NCBI GenBank assembly: GCA_046269235.1
Contig: JBJZOS010000002.1
Location: 372,001 to 436,000 of the forward strand
Direction: 5' to 3'
Length of the DNA stretch: 64,000 nt
From: Soonwooa sp032078105
Lineage (GTDB): Bacteria; Bacteroidota; Bacteroidia; Flavobacteriales; Weeksellaceae
The translations under genes and the position numbers were made by a program. Shown in pieces: positions 33,806-42,018 of the stretch. The first letter of the stretch is position 1; each line of letters opens with the position of its first letter. The notes beneath the pieces were generated by a model. The model saw only the letters and a program-made list of their open reading frames with translations. It made no database searches and was not told the DNA's origin.

Positions 33806-34585
33806 TTACGTTAAACTTGTTTGATCATTTTCAAGCATAAATTGTCTTAACTGCTTGAATAATTCTGATGAATAAACGAAGTCTATTAAGTTTTCATTCT
33901 TAGCTGTAGCCAAAATATCTTTATTGCCTTCCCATTCTTTAACACCGAGACGAAGGTACAAAATCTTCTCTCCAATGGTCATTACCGAATTCATATCGTG
34001 GGTGTTAATGATGGTTGTCGTGTTATACTCTTTGGTGATTTCCATTAAAAGATCATCGATAACATTAGATGTATACGGATCTAGACCAGAGTTGGGCTCG
34101 TCACAAAAAAGATATTTTGGATTGTTAACAATTGCTCTTGCAATGGCAACACGTTTTTGCATTCCTCCCGAAATTTCTGAGGGGAATTTTCTATTGGCAT
34201 TTTCCAAATTAACACGTCCAATTACTTGTAAAACTTTACGTTTCTTTTCACGAAAAGTCATATTCGTAAACATATCTAGCGGGAACTGAATGTTCTCCTC
34301 AACGGTCATCGAGTCAAAAAGGGCACTTCCTTGGAAAACTGTTCCTATTTCTGATCTTAATAATTGCTTTTCGTCGCGAGACATATCAACAATATTGCGA
34401 CCATCAAATAAAATAGCGCCACTTGTAGGCTGATATACATTAAGTAAACTTTTTAGGAAAACCGTCTTCCCAGAACCACTTTGTCCGATGATAAGGTTAA
34501 CTTTTCCTGTTTCAAAAGTTGTAGTAATACCTTTAAGAACTTCAGTTCCGTCAAAGCTCTTTTTTAAGTCTTTAACTTCAATCAT
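33806..34585 (-). CDS. ABC transporter ATP-binding protein, MlaF-like
   Basis: A 259-residue ABC ATPase with Walker A GQSGSGKT (about 34-41), signature SGGMQKRVAIARA, Walker B YLFCDEPNSGLDP (about 158-170) and the switch His in NTHDMNS. The SGLDP form and the MlaE-family permease overlapping it by one base indicate the Mla/Ttg2-type lipid transport group, which moves phospholipid between the membranes. No MlaD (MCE) gene is adjacent in this window, so the complex must draw that subunit from elsewhere. ATPase identity is certain; lipid substrate is inferred. Confidence 0.9.
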   Translation of the reverse strand: MIEVKDLKKSFDGTEVLKGITTTFETGKVNLIIGQSGSGKTVFLKSLLNVYQPTSGAILFDGRNIVDMSRDEKQLLRSEIGTVFQGSALFDSMTVEENIQFPLDMFTNMTFREKKRKVLQVIGRVNLENANRKFPSEISGGMQKRVAIARAIVNNPKYLFCDEPNSGLDPYTSNVIDDLLMEITKEYNTTTIINTHDMNSVMTIGEKILYLRLGVKEWEGNKDILATAKNENLIDFVYSSELFKQLRQFMLENDQTSLT

Positions 34586-35337
34586 TAGCTTAATAGCATT
34601 TGGGTTAATAATAAGTCACAAATAATGATTGATACGATTGTCCAAACAACTGCCTGCGTACTGGCACGACCAACCTCTAGTGAACCTCCTTTTACATTAT
34701 ATCCAAAATAAGCTGGAATTGTGGCAATTAAAAAAGCAAAAACTGCAGTTTTCAAAAATGCATACCAAATAAAAAATGAAGGCATATACATCTGTACACC
34801 AGTAATATAATCTGCTGCTGTCCAATTTTTAGTAGCGATACCAGCAACATGCCCACCCCAGATACCTACAGTAATACTTATTGCAATTAATAAAGGATTG
34901 AAAATAATGCTCGCAAAAATTTTAGGTAAAATCAAAAAATTTGGAGAGTTAACACCCATAATATCTAAGGCGTCGATTTGTTCAGTAACGCGCATTGTTC
35001 CTATACTTGAGGCAATATATGATCCTACCTTACCAGCAAGAATTACCGAAATAATGGTTGGCGAAAACTCTAGGATTAAAACAACCTTTGTCGCATAGCC
35101 AATAAATGATAAAGGAATTGGAAAGCTAGAAGCTGAGAAGTTGTTAAACATCTGGATGGCTACAACCGCGCCCACGAAGAAAGATGTGAAAAGTACCAAT
35201 CCAAACGAATTAACGCCCAGGTCGTATATTTCTCTCATGAGTAGCTTCATGAAAACCTGCATTTTCTGCGGTTTGCTTATTACTTTTCCTAACAAGAGAA
35301 CGTACTCGCCTATTGCCTTAAATAATCTTCTAAACAT
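34585..35337 (-). CDS. ABC transporter permease, MlaE family
   Basis: A 250-residue inner-membrane protein with about five hydrophobic segments. Family features are VGAVVAIQMF in the first membrane helix, a long cytoplasmic loop containing GSYIASSIGTMRVTEQIDALDIMG (split at about 105-128), and NPLLIAISITVGIWGG. These mark the MlaE permease of the MCE-associated lipid transport systems. It is translationally coupled to the MlaF-like ATPase (shared base at 34585) and lies 27 bp after the sugar transferase gene. Role: probable inner-membrane gate for phospholipid trafficking. Confidence 0.92.
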   Translation of the reverse strand: MFRRLFKAIGEYVLLLGKVISKPQKMQVFMKLLMREIYDLGVNSFGLVLFTSFFVGAVVAIQMFNNFSASSFPIPLSFIGYATKVVLILEFSPTIISVILAGKVGSYIASSIGTMRVTEQIDALDIMGVNSPNFLILPKIFASIIFNPLLIAISITVGIWGGHVAGIATKNWTAADYITGVQMYMPSFFIWYAFLKTAVFAFLIATIPAYFGYNVKGGSLEVGRASTQAVVWTIVSIIICDLLLTQMLLS

Positions 35338-35364
35338 TTTGTAAAATTAATCTTTTTGTGGAAA

Positions 35365-36732
35365 TTATCGTGCATTTTTATCTCCAACAATTACCAAGTA
35401 TATGGTTTTAAGAATAATAACAAAATCTAGGCTAAAGCTCCAGTTTTTTACATAAAAAGCATCGGCAAGTGCTCTTTTTTTCATTTGGATGTTCATGTCG
35501 CCATCATCACCCCGTAGTCCATTAACTTGGGCAAGTCCTGTTATTCCTGGTTTTACAAGACTACGAAGGCCGTAACGACTAATCTTAGGTTTGTAAAATT
35601 CGTCAACTAAAAGCATGTGTGGTCGTGGTCCGATAGTAGACATTTCGCCTTTGAAGACATTGATAAATTGTGGCAGTTCGTCGATGCTAGATTTTCTAAG
35701 GAATTTTCCAAGTTTAGTAATACGTTTATCACCGACTTCAGTTGTTTTGGTTGTTGAATCTGCATTGTTGACCATTGTACGGAACTTCCAGCATTCAAAA
35801 ATTTGTTCATGAAAACCATATCGCTTTTGTTTAAAAAAGACAGAACCTTTACTGTCTAACTTTATTAAAATAGCAATAATAGGAAATAGCCAAGAGCAAA
35901 TTCCGACTAAGACAATTGCTGAAAACAAGAGGTCAAAACATCTCTTTAATAATGCATTTGTAAAATAGTCCAAAGGATATTTGGTCGGAGTTAAAACAGG
36001 TAGGGTTACAATATAGTTAATATCGTATTCAAAAAAATTATTCTGGATGATATTTGGTACTAATGAAATAATGACTTTGTTACTTTCCGCAGCTAAAAAT
36101 ATTTTTCGTTCTAAATCTGTTTCTAAGCAGTTTTCTGAGGGAAGGAAAACAGTATGGATTCCTTCTTTCTTCCAAAAAGTGATTAGCTCGTTGATGTCAA
36201 TTTTAGAATGTGGATAATCATATATTTTGTAGCCATAGTCAGGTCTAGTTTCTAGAATCTCTTTTAAGATCTCTGTTGATGCACTTTCTCCAATTAACAT
36301 GACATTTCGGTGATTTTTTCCTAAAGTTCTAATGTATTTTAATAGAAAAAAAACCAAACTTTTAAAAGGTATCATCACAAGAAGCATAAAGCCAGCAAGA
36401 TAAAAACGTTCTGTTTTTAAAAATTCGTTATTACTAACCTTCCCTAATAGAATGACACCCAAAAAGAAAAAGAAGATGTGAACAATAATCCGCTCAAGAT
36501 AACTAGTAAATGTTAAGCTTCTTGGGACGTGGTATAATCGTGTGCGGCCACTCAACAGTATCCAGAATAAACATAGTAAAGCTGTAGAAAGTAGATTTTG
36601 CTCGATCTCCTCTGAGTCGTATTTCCACTCAAAATTTCGATAATAAAATATCACAAAAACAGATGCTACTAGAATCATATCTAGTAGTATCACAAGGCTT
36701 TTAAAATATCGAGAGTATCGAAGTTTCTGCAT
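35365..36732 (-). CDS. Polyprenyl-phosphate sugar phosphotransferase (WcaJ-like)
   Basis: A 455-residue membrane enzyme of the PHPT family that starts glycan chains by putting a sugar-phosphate onto undecaprenyl phosphate. Four or five N-terminal membrane segments (about 11-30, 45-60, 80-100, 112-132) precede a Rossmann-like domain (VMLIGESAS near 144). The C-terminal catalytic domain begins with KRCFDLLFSAIVLV (about 268), followed by GSVFFKQKRYGFH, CWKFRTM and RKSSIDELPQFINV, the catalytic Asp-Glu pair. It lies upstream of the MlaE-like gene. Whether it initiates O-antigen, capsule or exopolysaccharide is not shown; no other glycan genes are adjacent. Confidence 0.92.
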   Translation of the reverse strand: MQKLRYSRYFKSLVILLDMILVASVFVIFYYRNFEWKYDSEEIEQNLLSTALLCLFWILLSGRTRLYHVPRSLTFTSYLERIIVHIFFFFLGVILLGKVSNNEFLKTERFYLAGFMLLVMIPFKSLVFFLLKYIRTLGKNHRNVMLIGESASTEILKEILETRPDYGYKIYDYPHSKIDINELITFWKKEGIHTVFLPSENCLETDLERKIFLAAESNKVIISLVPNIIQNNFFEYDINYIVTLPVLTPTKYPLDYFTNALLKRCFDLLFSAIVLVGICSWLFPIIAILIKLDSKGSVFFKQKRYGFHEQIFECWKFRTMVNNADSTTKTTEVGDKRITKLGKFLRKSSIDELPQFINVFKGEMSTIGPRPHMLLVDEFYKPKISRYGLRSLVKPGITGLAQVNGLRGDDGDMNIQMKKRALADAFYVKNWSFSLDFVIILKTIYLVIVGDKNAR

Positions 36733-36768
36733 CTACATTGTAATCAATCCGCTAATATAATATTTTTT

Positions 36769-37401
36769 TTAAGGAATATTTAAGTATTTGTGCGTTTGGA
36801 TTGAGGAACGCCATTCTGGATGTTCCAATATAAAGTCGGTTATCTTGGGATAATTCACATCTTTCTTACTCCATTCGCTTTGTAAAAACAATTCGCAGTT
36901 AGAATTGACCTTTGCGGCCTGTTCTTCAGCAAATTTTAAATCATTGTTATTAAATACGATGACCTTCAATTCATTAGCTACTTTGTAGATGTCTTCTAAT
37001 GGTAAGCCTGTCTTTTTGGGAGACAATGTAATCCAATCCAATTGCCCTGACATTGGATAAGCGCCAGAAGTTTCGATATGAATGGTGCAACCAAGTGATT
37101 TTAATTTAGATGTTAATAAATCTAAATTCCACATCAGGGGTTCGCCACCCGTTAATACTATCGTTTTACAGTATTTGGCTGCGGTTTCTGCAATTTCTTC
37201 GGTTGACATTAACGGATGAATTGTTGGATCCCAACTTTCTTTAACATCACACCAATGACAGCCAACATCGCAACCACCTAATCTAATAAAATATGCTGCT
37301 TTTCCAGCATGAAATCCTTCTCCTTGAATAGTGTAAAAATGCTCCATCACTGGGAGCATTTTACCTTCTTTTAATAATAGATCTTCTTGTTCTTTAGTCA
37401 T
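36769..37401 (-). CDS. queE: 7-carboxy-7-deazaguanine synthase
   Basis: QueE is a radical-SAM enzyme making 7-carboxy-7-deazaguanine, a queuosine precursor. The 210-residue protein has HFYTIQGEGFHAGKAAYF (about 21-38), then the cluster motif CDVGCHWC with Cys44, Cys48 and Cys51 in CxxxCxxC spacing. VLTGGEPLMW (about 98-107) supplies the SAM-binding GGE. These and its length fit QueE. tgt, the enzyme inserting the queuosine base precursor into tRNA, is in the same window at 56.8 kb. It overlaps the folD 3' end by 8 bp, so the two are coupled. Confidence 0.94.
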   Translation of the reverse strand: MTKEQEDLLLKEGKMLPVMEHFYTIQGEGFHAGKAAYFIRLGGCDVGCHWCDVKESWDPTIHPLMSTEEIAETAAKYCKTIVLTGGEPLMWNLDLLTSKLKSLGCTIHIETSGAYPMSGQLDWITLSPKKTGLPLEDIYKVANELKVIVFNNNDLKFAEEQAAKVNSNCELFLQSEWSKKDVNYPKITDFILEHPEWRSSIQTHKYLNIP

Positions 37402-38278
37402 TATAAACTGAAGTTTTGTAAGCGATAATCGTGTTTTTCATTAACATCGCTCGTGTCATAGGACCAACACCACCTGGTACTGGCGTTATCCAACTTGCTT
37501 TTTCGGCACAACTATCAAAGTCCACGTCGCCTGCAAGATGATAACCTTTTTCTGAGTCGTCGTCAACACGTGTAATACCAACGTCAACAATTACAGCGCC
37601 CTCTTTGATCATATCTCCTTTTAGAAAATGAGGATCTCCCAAAGCGGTAATCACGATATCTGCTTTTTTTGTATATTCTTCTATATGTTGCGTGTAAGAA
37701 TGTGTCAACGTCACTGTCGAATTTCCTGGAAAATCTTTTCTCCCCATCAAAATGCTCATGGGTTTTCCAACGATACGACTACGGCCAATAATTACACAGT
37801 TTTTTGCTTTTGTCTCGATATTGTAGCGCTCTAGCAAAGTCAAAATCCCAAAAGGTGTTGCTGGTAAAAATGTGTCCATTTCTAAAGCCATTTTTCCAAA
37901 ATTTTCTGGGTGAAAACCATCCACATCTTTTCTAGGATCAATTGCCATAATGATTTTTTCTTGGTCAATCTGCTTTGGTAAAGGTAATTGAACAATAAAA
38001 CCATCCACTGCTTTTGATTTGTTAAGTTCATCAATTTTTTCTAAAAGCTCAGCTTCAGAAACCGTACTTGGGAATTTTATCAAGCTTGAACTAAAACCAA
38101 CTTCCTCACAATCTTTAACTTTACTATTGACGTAAGCTTTACTTGCACCATTATTACCAACTAAAATGGCAACCAGGTGTGGAGCACGTCTTTTGTTAGC
38201 CAAAATTTTTTCTACCTCCTCGCGGATTTCTTGTTTAATTTCTTTTGAGACTTTCAGTCCGTCTAAGATTTGTGCCAT
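37394..38278 (-). CDS. folD: Methylenetetrahydrofolate dehydrogenase/cyclohydrolase FolD
   Basis: FolD interconverts methylene-, methenyl- and formyl-tetrahydrofolate with NADP. The 294-residue protein shows AYVNSKVKDCEEVG (catalytic Lys about 56), DGFIVQLPLPKQID, PRKDVDGFHPENFGKM and VIIGRSRIVGKPMS for the dinucleotide fold. The C-terminal ITPVPGGVGPMTRAMLM follows. The motif order is complete, so a functional enzyme is expected. It is the upstream member of a folD-queE pair with an 8-bp overlap. Confidence 0.97.
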   Translation of the reverse strand: MAQILDGLKVSKEIKQEIREEVEKILANKRRAPHLVAILVGNNGASKAYVNSKVKDCEEVGFSSSLIKFPSTVSEAELLEKIDELNKSKAVDGFIVQLPLPKQIDQEKIIMAIDPRKDVDGFHPENFGKMALEMDTFLPATPFGILTLLERYNIETKAKNCVIIGRSRIVGKPMSILMGRKDFPGNSTVTLTHSYTQHIEEYTKKADIVITALGDPHFLKGDMIKEGAVIVDVGITRVDDDSEKGYHLAGDVDFDSCAEKASWITPVPGGVGPMTRAMLMKNTIIAYKTSVYND

Positions 38279-38313
38279 TTTTCTCTCTTTTTACTTTTTA
38301 TATTAGATTCTTT

Positions 38314-38435
38314 TTACTTCTTTTTCAAAATCAAAACATCTTGAAAATCTCGATCTTTTCTATCTAGACTAAAATCTCTCCAAAAACCAACGATGTGCTG
38401 TTCGATTTTGAGACCTGCGTCTTGTATCATTTTTT
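38314..38435 (-). other. Out-of-frame C-terminal coding remnant of the methyltransferase
   Basis: Minus-strand frame shifted relative to the upstream gene; it encodes about 38 residues, MIQDAGLKIEQHIV then GFWRDFSLDRKDRDFQDV and LILKKK, before a stop. With one base removed from the A run at 38430-38435 the two parts join into a protein of about 276 residues. Confidence 0.75.
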
Positions 38436-39145
38436 CTAAAAAAAGAATATTCGAGCGCAAGGTTGGCACCTTGTACTTTTTCATCGAGTAGACGATAGCC
38501 TTCTTTTTCGTACGGAAATTTAAATCCAGGAAATTTACTTAAATCTTCATTTTTTCTATAAATAAAGAATTTTGCCAGGCACATCCCATCTATTTTTAAG
38601 ACACGGTGGATTTCTTTAAGATAATTATCAATTTCGTTAACTCTCATGTGTGTAAAAACTGAGAATAAAAAAGATTTATCAAATAAATTATCTTGATACG
38701 GGAATTTGAAATTTTCAGCTTTTCCTTCGTACTGATTATATAAATCATTATTTAATGGAACGAACTGAAATTTAAAATTCGAAAAATCTTTGCTAATTGT
38801 TTTTTGACACCAATTAACGCCTTTTTTTACCACATCAAAACCGTCGTATGTTGCGTCAGCATTTAGATATTTTGTAAGATGAATAGCTGTTCTACCCATG
38901 CCACTACCTATATCTAGAACTTTGTCATTGGGCTTTAAGGCTATGTATTTTTTAAGTAAAGATAATTGCTCTTGTCCTTTTTGTTTAAAATCGCCAGGTC
39001 CAATAAAAATATCTCCTTTTTTAGGAATATACTTTTCTCTTTTACCAGTAATACCTTCATAAAAGTCAATAGGAGAGAAGTACAACTTTCTAACGAAAAA
39101 ACGATATTTAGGTGATAGTTTATAAAAAAGGCTCCTTTTTAACAT
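38369..39145 (-). CDS. SAM-dependent methyltransferase, reading frame broken near the 3' end
   Basis: A class I methyltransferase with motif I VLDIGSGMGRTA (about 77-88), DATYDGFDVV, and FDKSFLFSVFTHMR in the position of motif IV. The substrate is unknown. The open frame ends in an Arg-rich tail (NDTRRRSQNRTAHRWF) unlike a folded C-terminus. In the next frame the sequence continues as MIQDAGLKIEQHIVGFWRDF and on to DVLILKKK with a stop at 38314-38316, a natural ending for this family. One extra A in the six-A run at 38430-38435 would explain it. The start overlaps the pgi 3' end by 7 bp. Confidence 0.8.
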   Translation of the reverse strand: MLKRSLFYKLSPKYRFFVRKLYFSPIDFYEGITGKREKYIPKKGDIFIGPGDFKQKGQEQLSLLKKYIALKPNDKVLDIGSGMGRTAIHLTKYLNADATYDGFDVVKKGVNWCQKTISKDFSNFKFQFVPLNNDLYNQYEGKAENFKFPYQDNLFDKSFLFSVFTHMRVNEIDNYLKEIHRVLKIDGMCLAKFFIYRKNEDLSKFPGFKFPYEKEGYRLLDEKVQGANLALEYSFFRKNDTRRRSQNRTAHRWFLERF

Positions 39146-40788
39146 AGTTTAGATTTCTTATAATAATTGATCAATGCGTTGGTTGATGAGTCATGGCTTG
39201 TAACGTCTTGATTATCTTTTAATTCTGATAGGATTTTGTTGGCTAAAACTTTTCCTAACTCAACGCCATATTGGTCAAAGCTGAACACATTCCATATAAT
39301 ACCTTGTACAAAAATCTTATGCTCGTAAAAAGCAATCAATTGTCCTAAAGTGTAAGGTGTTAATTCTCTGATTAAGAAAGAGTTAGTCGGCGTGTTTCCA
39401 ACAAATATTTTATAATTGATAAGTTTTTCTTTATCTTCTTCAGAAAGACCTTGATTCTCTAATTCTGTTAAAACTTCTTCTTCGGTTTTTCCAAATGCTA
39501 AAGCTTCGGTTTGAGCGAAAAAGTTAGCTAAAAGTTTATCTTGATGATCATACACATCATTGCAAGATTTTGAAAACGCAATAAAATCTGACGGAATCAA
39601 TTCTGTACCTTGATGGATTAATTGATAAAATGCGTGTTGTCCATTTGTCCCGGGTTCGCCCCAAATAATAGGTCCCGTTTCGTATTCTACAAAATCACCA
39701 TTTCTGTCCACCGATTTTCCATTACTTTCCATATCGCCTTGTTGCAGATAAGCCGCAAAACGATCTAGATATTGTGAGTAAGGTAAAATTGCATAAGTTC
39801 CTGCTGCATAAAAATTTCGGTACCAAATCCCCAAAAGTCCCATTAACACAGGAATATTTTCTTTAAAATCTTTAGTTTTGAAATGAATGTCTGTTGCTTG
39901 GGCACCTTTCAAAAGTTGTTCGAAATTATCATAACCAACTGACAAAACAATACTTAGTCCAATCGCGCTCCATAAAGAATAACGACCGCCAACCCAATCC
40001 CAAAATTCAAAAGTATTTTCAGCTAGAATTCCGAACTCGTTAACTTTTTCTGTGTTTGTAGAAAGCGCCACAAAATGTTTTGCAACGTCAGCTTCACTGG
40101 CTCCAGATTTCAAGAACCAGTCTTTTGCAGACTGCGCATTCGTCATGGTTTCTTGTGTTGTAAAAGTCTTTGAAGCGATAATAAACAAAGTCGTTTCGGG
40201 ATTTAAGCTTTTAACAACTTCAGCAATGTGATTGCCATCAACATTCGAAACAAAATGAACATCCAATCGTGTTTTAAAATGCTTCAAAGCCGAGCAAACC
40301 ATCACTGGGCCAAGATCCGAACCGCCGATTCCGATATTGACAACATCCGTGATTTCTTTTCCTGAAAAGCCTTTGTGTTCACCAGAAATTACTTTTTCTG
40401 AAAAAGCTTTCATTTGGTTTAAAACCTTTTTAATAGCTGGCTTAATGTTTTCGCCATCTACCAAAATTGGGGCCTCCGAAAAATCGCGCAAAGCAGTATG
40501 CAGAACGGCTCTGTTTTCGGTCTCATTGATTTTTTCACCAGAGAACATTTGTCCGATAGCTTCCTTTAATTGCGTCTCTTCTGCTAATTTTAACAATAAA
40601 TCCAAAGTGCGCGAATCTATAAGGTTTTTTGAGTAATCGAACAGCAAATCTTCCGTTTCAAGAGAAAACTCTTTGAAGCGTTCTGGATTGTATTTGAAAA
40701 GTGTTCGCAACTCAAAATCGTTGTTCGCGAAATGACTTTCTAAGTCTTCCCAAGCTTTGGTACGAGATGGATTAATTTTAGGAAGCAT
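39139..40788 (-). CDS. pgi: Glucose-6-phosphate isomerase
   Basis: Pgi interconverts glucose-6-phosphate and fructose-6-phosphate in glycolysis/gluconeogenesis. The 549-residue cytoplasmic protein has VNIGIGGSDLGPVMV (about 147-161), SKTFTTQETMTNA, VGGRYSLWSAIGLS (family signature 1 region) and ETGPIIWGEPGTNGQHAFYQ with the catalytic Glu and His. I chose ATG 40788; a GTG two codons upstream also reads open. Its stop overlaps the start of the methyltransferase, suggesting coupling, although no functional link is obvious. Confidence 0.97.
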   Translation of the reverse strand: MLPKINPSRTKAWEDLESHFANNDFELRTLFKYNPERFKEFSLETEDLLFDYSKNLIDSRTLDLLLKLAEETQLKEAIGQMFSGEKINETENRAVLHTALRDFSEAPILVDGENIKPAIKKVLNQMKAFSEKVISGEHKGFSGKEITDVVNIGIGGSDLGPVMVCSALKHFKTRLDVHFVSNVDGNHIAEVVKSLNPETTLFIIASKTFTTQETMTNAQSAKDWFLKSGASEADVAKHFVALSTNTEKVNEFGILAENTFEFWDWVGGRYSLWSAIGLSIVLSVGYDNFEQLLKGAQATDIHFKTKDFKENIPVLMGLLGIWYRNFYAAGTYAILPYSQYLDRFAAYLQQGDMESNGKSVDRNGDFVEYETGPIIWGEPGTNGQHAFYQLIHQGTELIPSDFIAFSKSCNDVYDHQDKLLANFFAQTEALAFGKTEEEVLTELENQGLSEEDKEKLINYKIFVGNTPTNSFLIRELTPYTLGQLIAFYEHKIFVQGIIWNVFSFDQYGVELGKVLANKILSELKDNQDVTSHDSSTNALINYYKKSKLC

Positions 40789-40867
40789 AATCACAAATGT
40801 TTTAATCTACAAATTTACTGAAAATTCGTCGGATGAGCTTGCAGATTTTTATGCTTTTCTAAATAAA

Positions 40868-40893
40868 AAATTCCGTCTCGGTAGACGGAACTT
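40868..40893 (-). terminator. Rho-independent terminator after the DUF4349 gene
   Basis: TTCCGTC and GACGGAA form the stem. On the minus strand the hairpin is followed by TTTTTTATTT. It lies 5 bp beyond the DUF4349 stop. Confidence 0.8.
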
Positions 40894-40897
40894 TTTA

Positions 40898-41800
40898 CTA
40901 TGATTTTTGCGCTTTCGAAAAACGATTCAAGAAGAATTTCTTTTTGTTAAGATAAATTATTCCTCCAATGATTAGCAAAATTGGCCAAATGGAAACCAAA
41001 AAAACCACAATCAGCTGAATCATATAAAATCCTTCGACCAAAGCATTTTTTAATTCGAATCCAAAATTGCTTTTGAATTGATTATCATAGTTTTGTGTGT
41101 TGGCAATTGGGATTTGCGCGACGCTAACATTTGGTTCTTTTAGATAAATATCGACTGTGCTGTACTTCAGTTGGTCGGCAATATTGATGTTGGCCACTTT
41201 TTGACCGTTGGCTTCGCGATAATTGTCGTCGGCAAGTTCAACTTTATCTTTGTTGGCTTTCAGTTGGTTGATGTTTTCCTCCTTTTTTTGCTGACGTTGT
41301 GCATCTAGATTTGCTAATGCGATATTTGCTGTAACATCATCCGCATTAATAATTCTTGCATTTAGAAACAATTTATTTTGATTAATATCATTTAAGAAAT
41401 CACCTAAAAATTCTGTCGGAACCCGAACTTGCATCGTGTTTTCATTTTGATATTTTCTAACTAAAGTCGCTTCAGTATCAGATGTGTTGAATGTTCGTTC
41501 TGAAAGCGTTTGTGCTTTCATTTGACTTTTCGTAACAAAGCCACCCAATTTCACCAAAGATTTTTCTATAGCTATCGAAGCATCATAGACGTTCTTAACT
41601 TCCATGTCAATGTTGGCAGTTTTGATGAATTTTATAGCTTCAACTTGTTGAGATGCCGCAATAGAAACGCTATCTGTTGTGGTCATTTCTGCTTTAGACA
41701 TTTCCATTGTCGATGTTTCTCCTATTTCGTGTTTAGCGCATGAGATAACACTTAAACTAATAAAAGCTGTTGCGATTGTGATTTTAGTAATTGATTTCAT
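40898..41800 (-). CDS. DUF4349 domain lipoprotein
   Basis: A 300-residue envelope protein. A lipoprotein signal ends in SVISC (Cys 21). The DUF4349 region begins near IKTANIDMEVKNVYDASIAIEKSL (about 60-84, split here by description) and contains MQVRVPTEFLGDFLNDI. A Lys/Gln/Asn-rich coiled segment lies at about 160-190. One C-terminal membrane helix (MIQLIVVFLVSIWPILLIIG, about 258-277) is followed by a basic tail. A lipid anchor plus a C-terminal helix is the usual DUF4349 layout. Its function is not known to me. It is monocistronic, with a terminator directly after the stop. Confidence 0.85.
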   Translation of the reverse strand: MKSITKITIATAFISLSVISCAKHEIGETSTMEMSKAEMTTTDSVSIAASQQVEAIKFIKTANIDMEVKNVYDASIAIEKSLVKLGGFVTKSQMKAQTLSERTFNTSDTEATLVRKYQNENTMQVRVPTEFLGDFLNDINQNKLFLNARIINADDVTANIALANLDAQRQQKKEENINQLKANKDKVELADDNYREANGQKVANINIADQLKYSTVDIYLKEPNVSVAQIPIANTQNYDNQFKSNFGFELKNALVEGFYMIQLIVVFLVSIWPILLIIGGIIYLNKKKFFLNRFSKAQKS

Positions 41801-42018
41801 AAGATTTGGATTTTAGAATTGTGATAAAGCTAAAACCAAACAGAAGTGCTCTTGTTGTAAGTTTTATGTTTTTTAGTTGTAAAGCTTAGTTTACAATTTT
41901 AAGTGATTGATAATCTGTATTTTGTAAAATATAATTAATTTTATTGTATGCACTGATCACTTATTATTGCTCAACTTTAGGAACAAAATTTGTTCTTTAT
42001 TTTTCAAAATCACAGCTT
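41801..42018. other. Intergenic region without recognised gene
   Basis: About 220 bp of AT-rich sequence between two divergent genes. I see no RNA gene, repeat or exact TAnnTTTG box. TGTATTTTG at about 41919-41927 is a near match on the plus strand. Confidence 0.5.
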
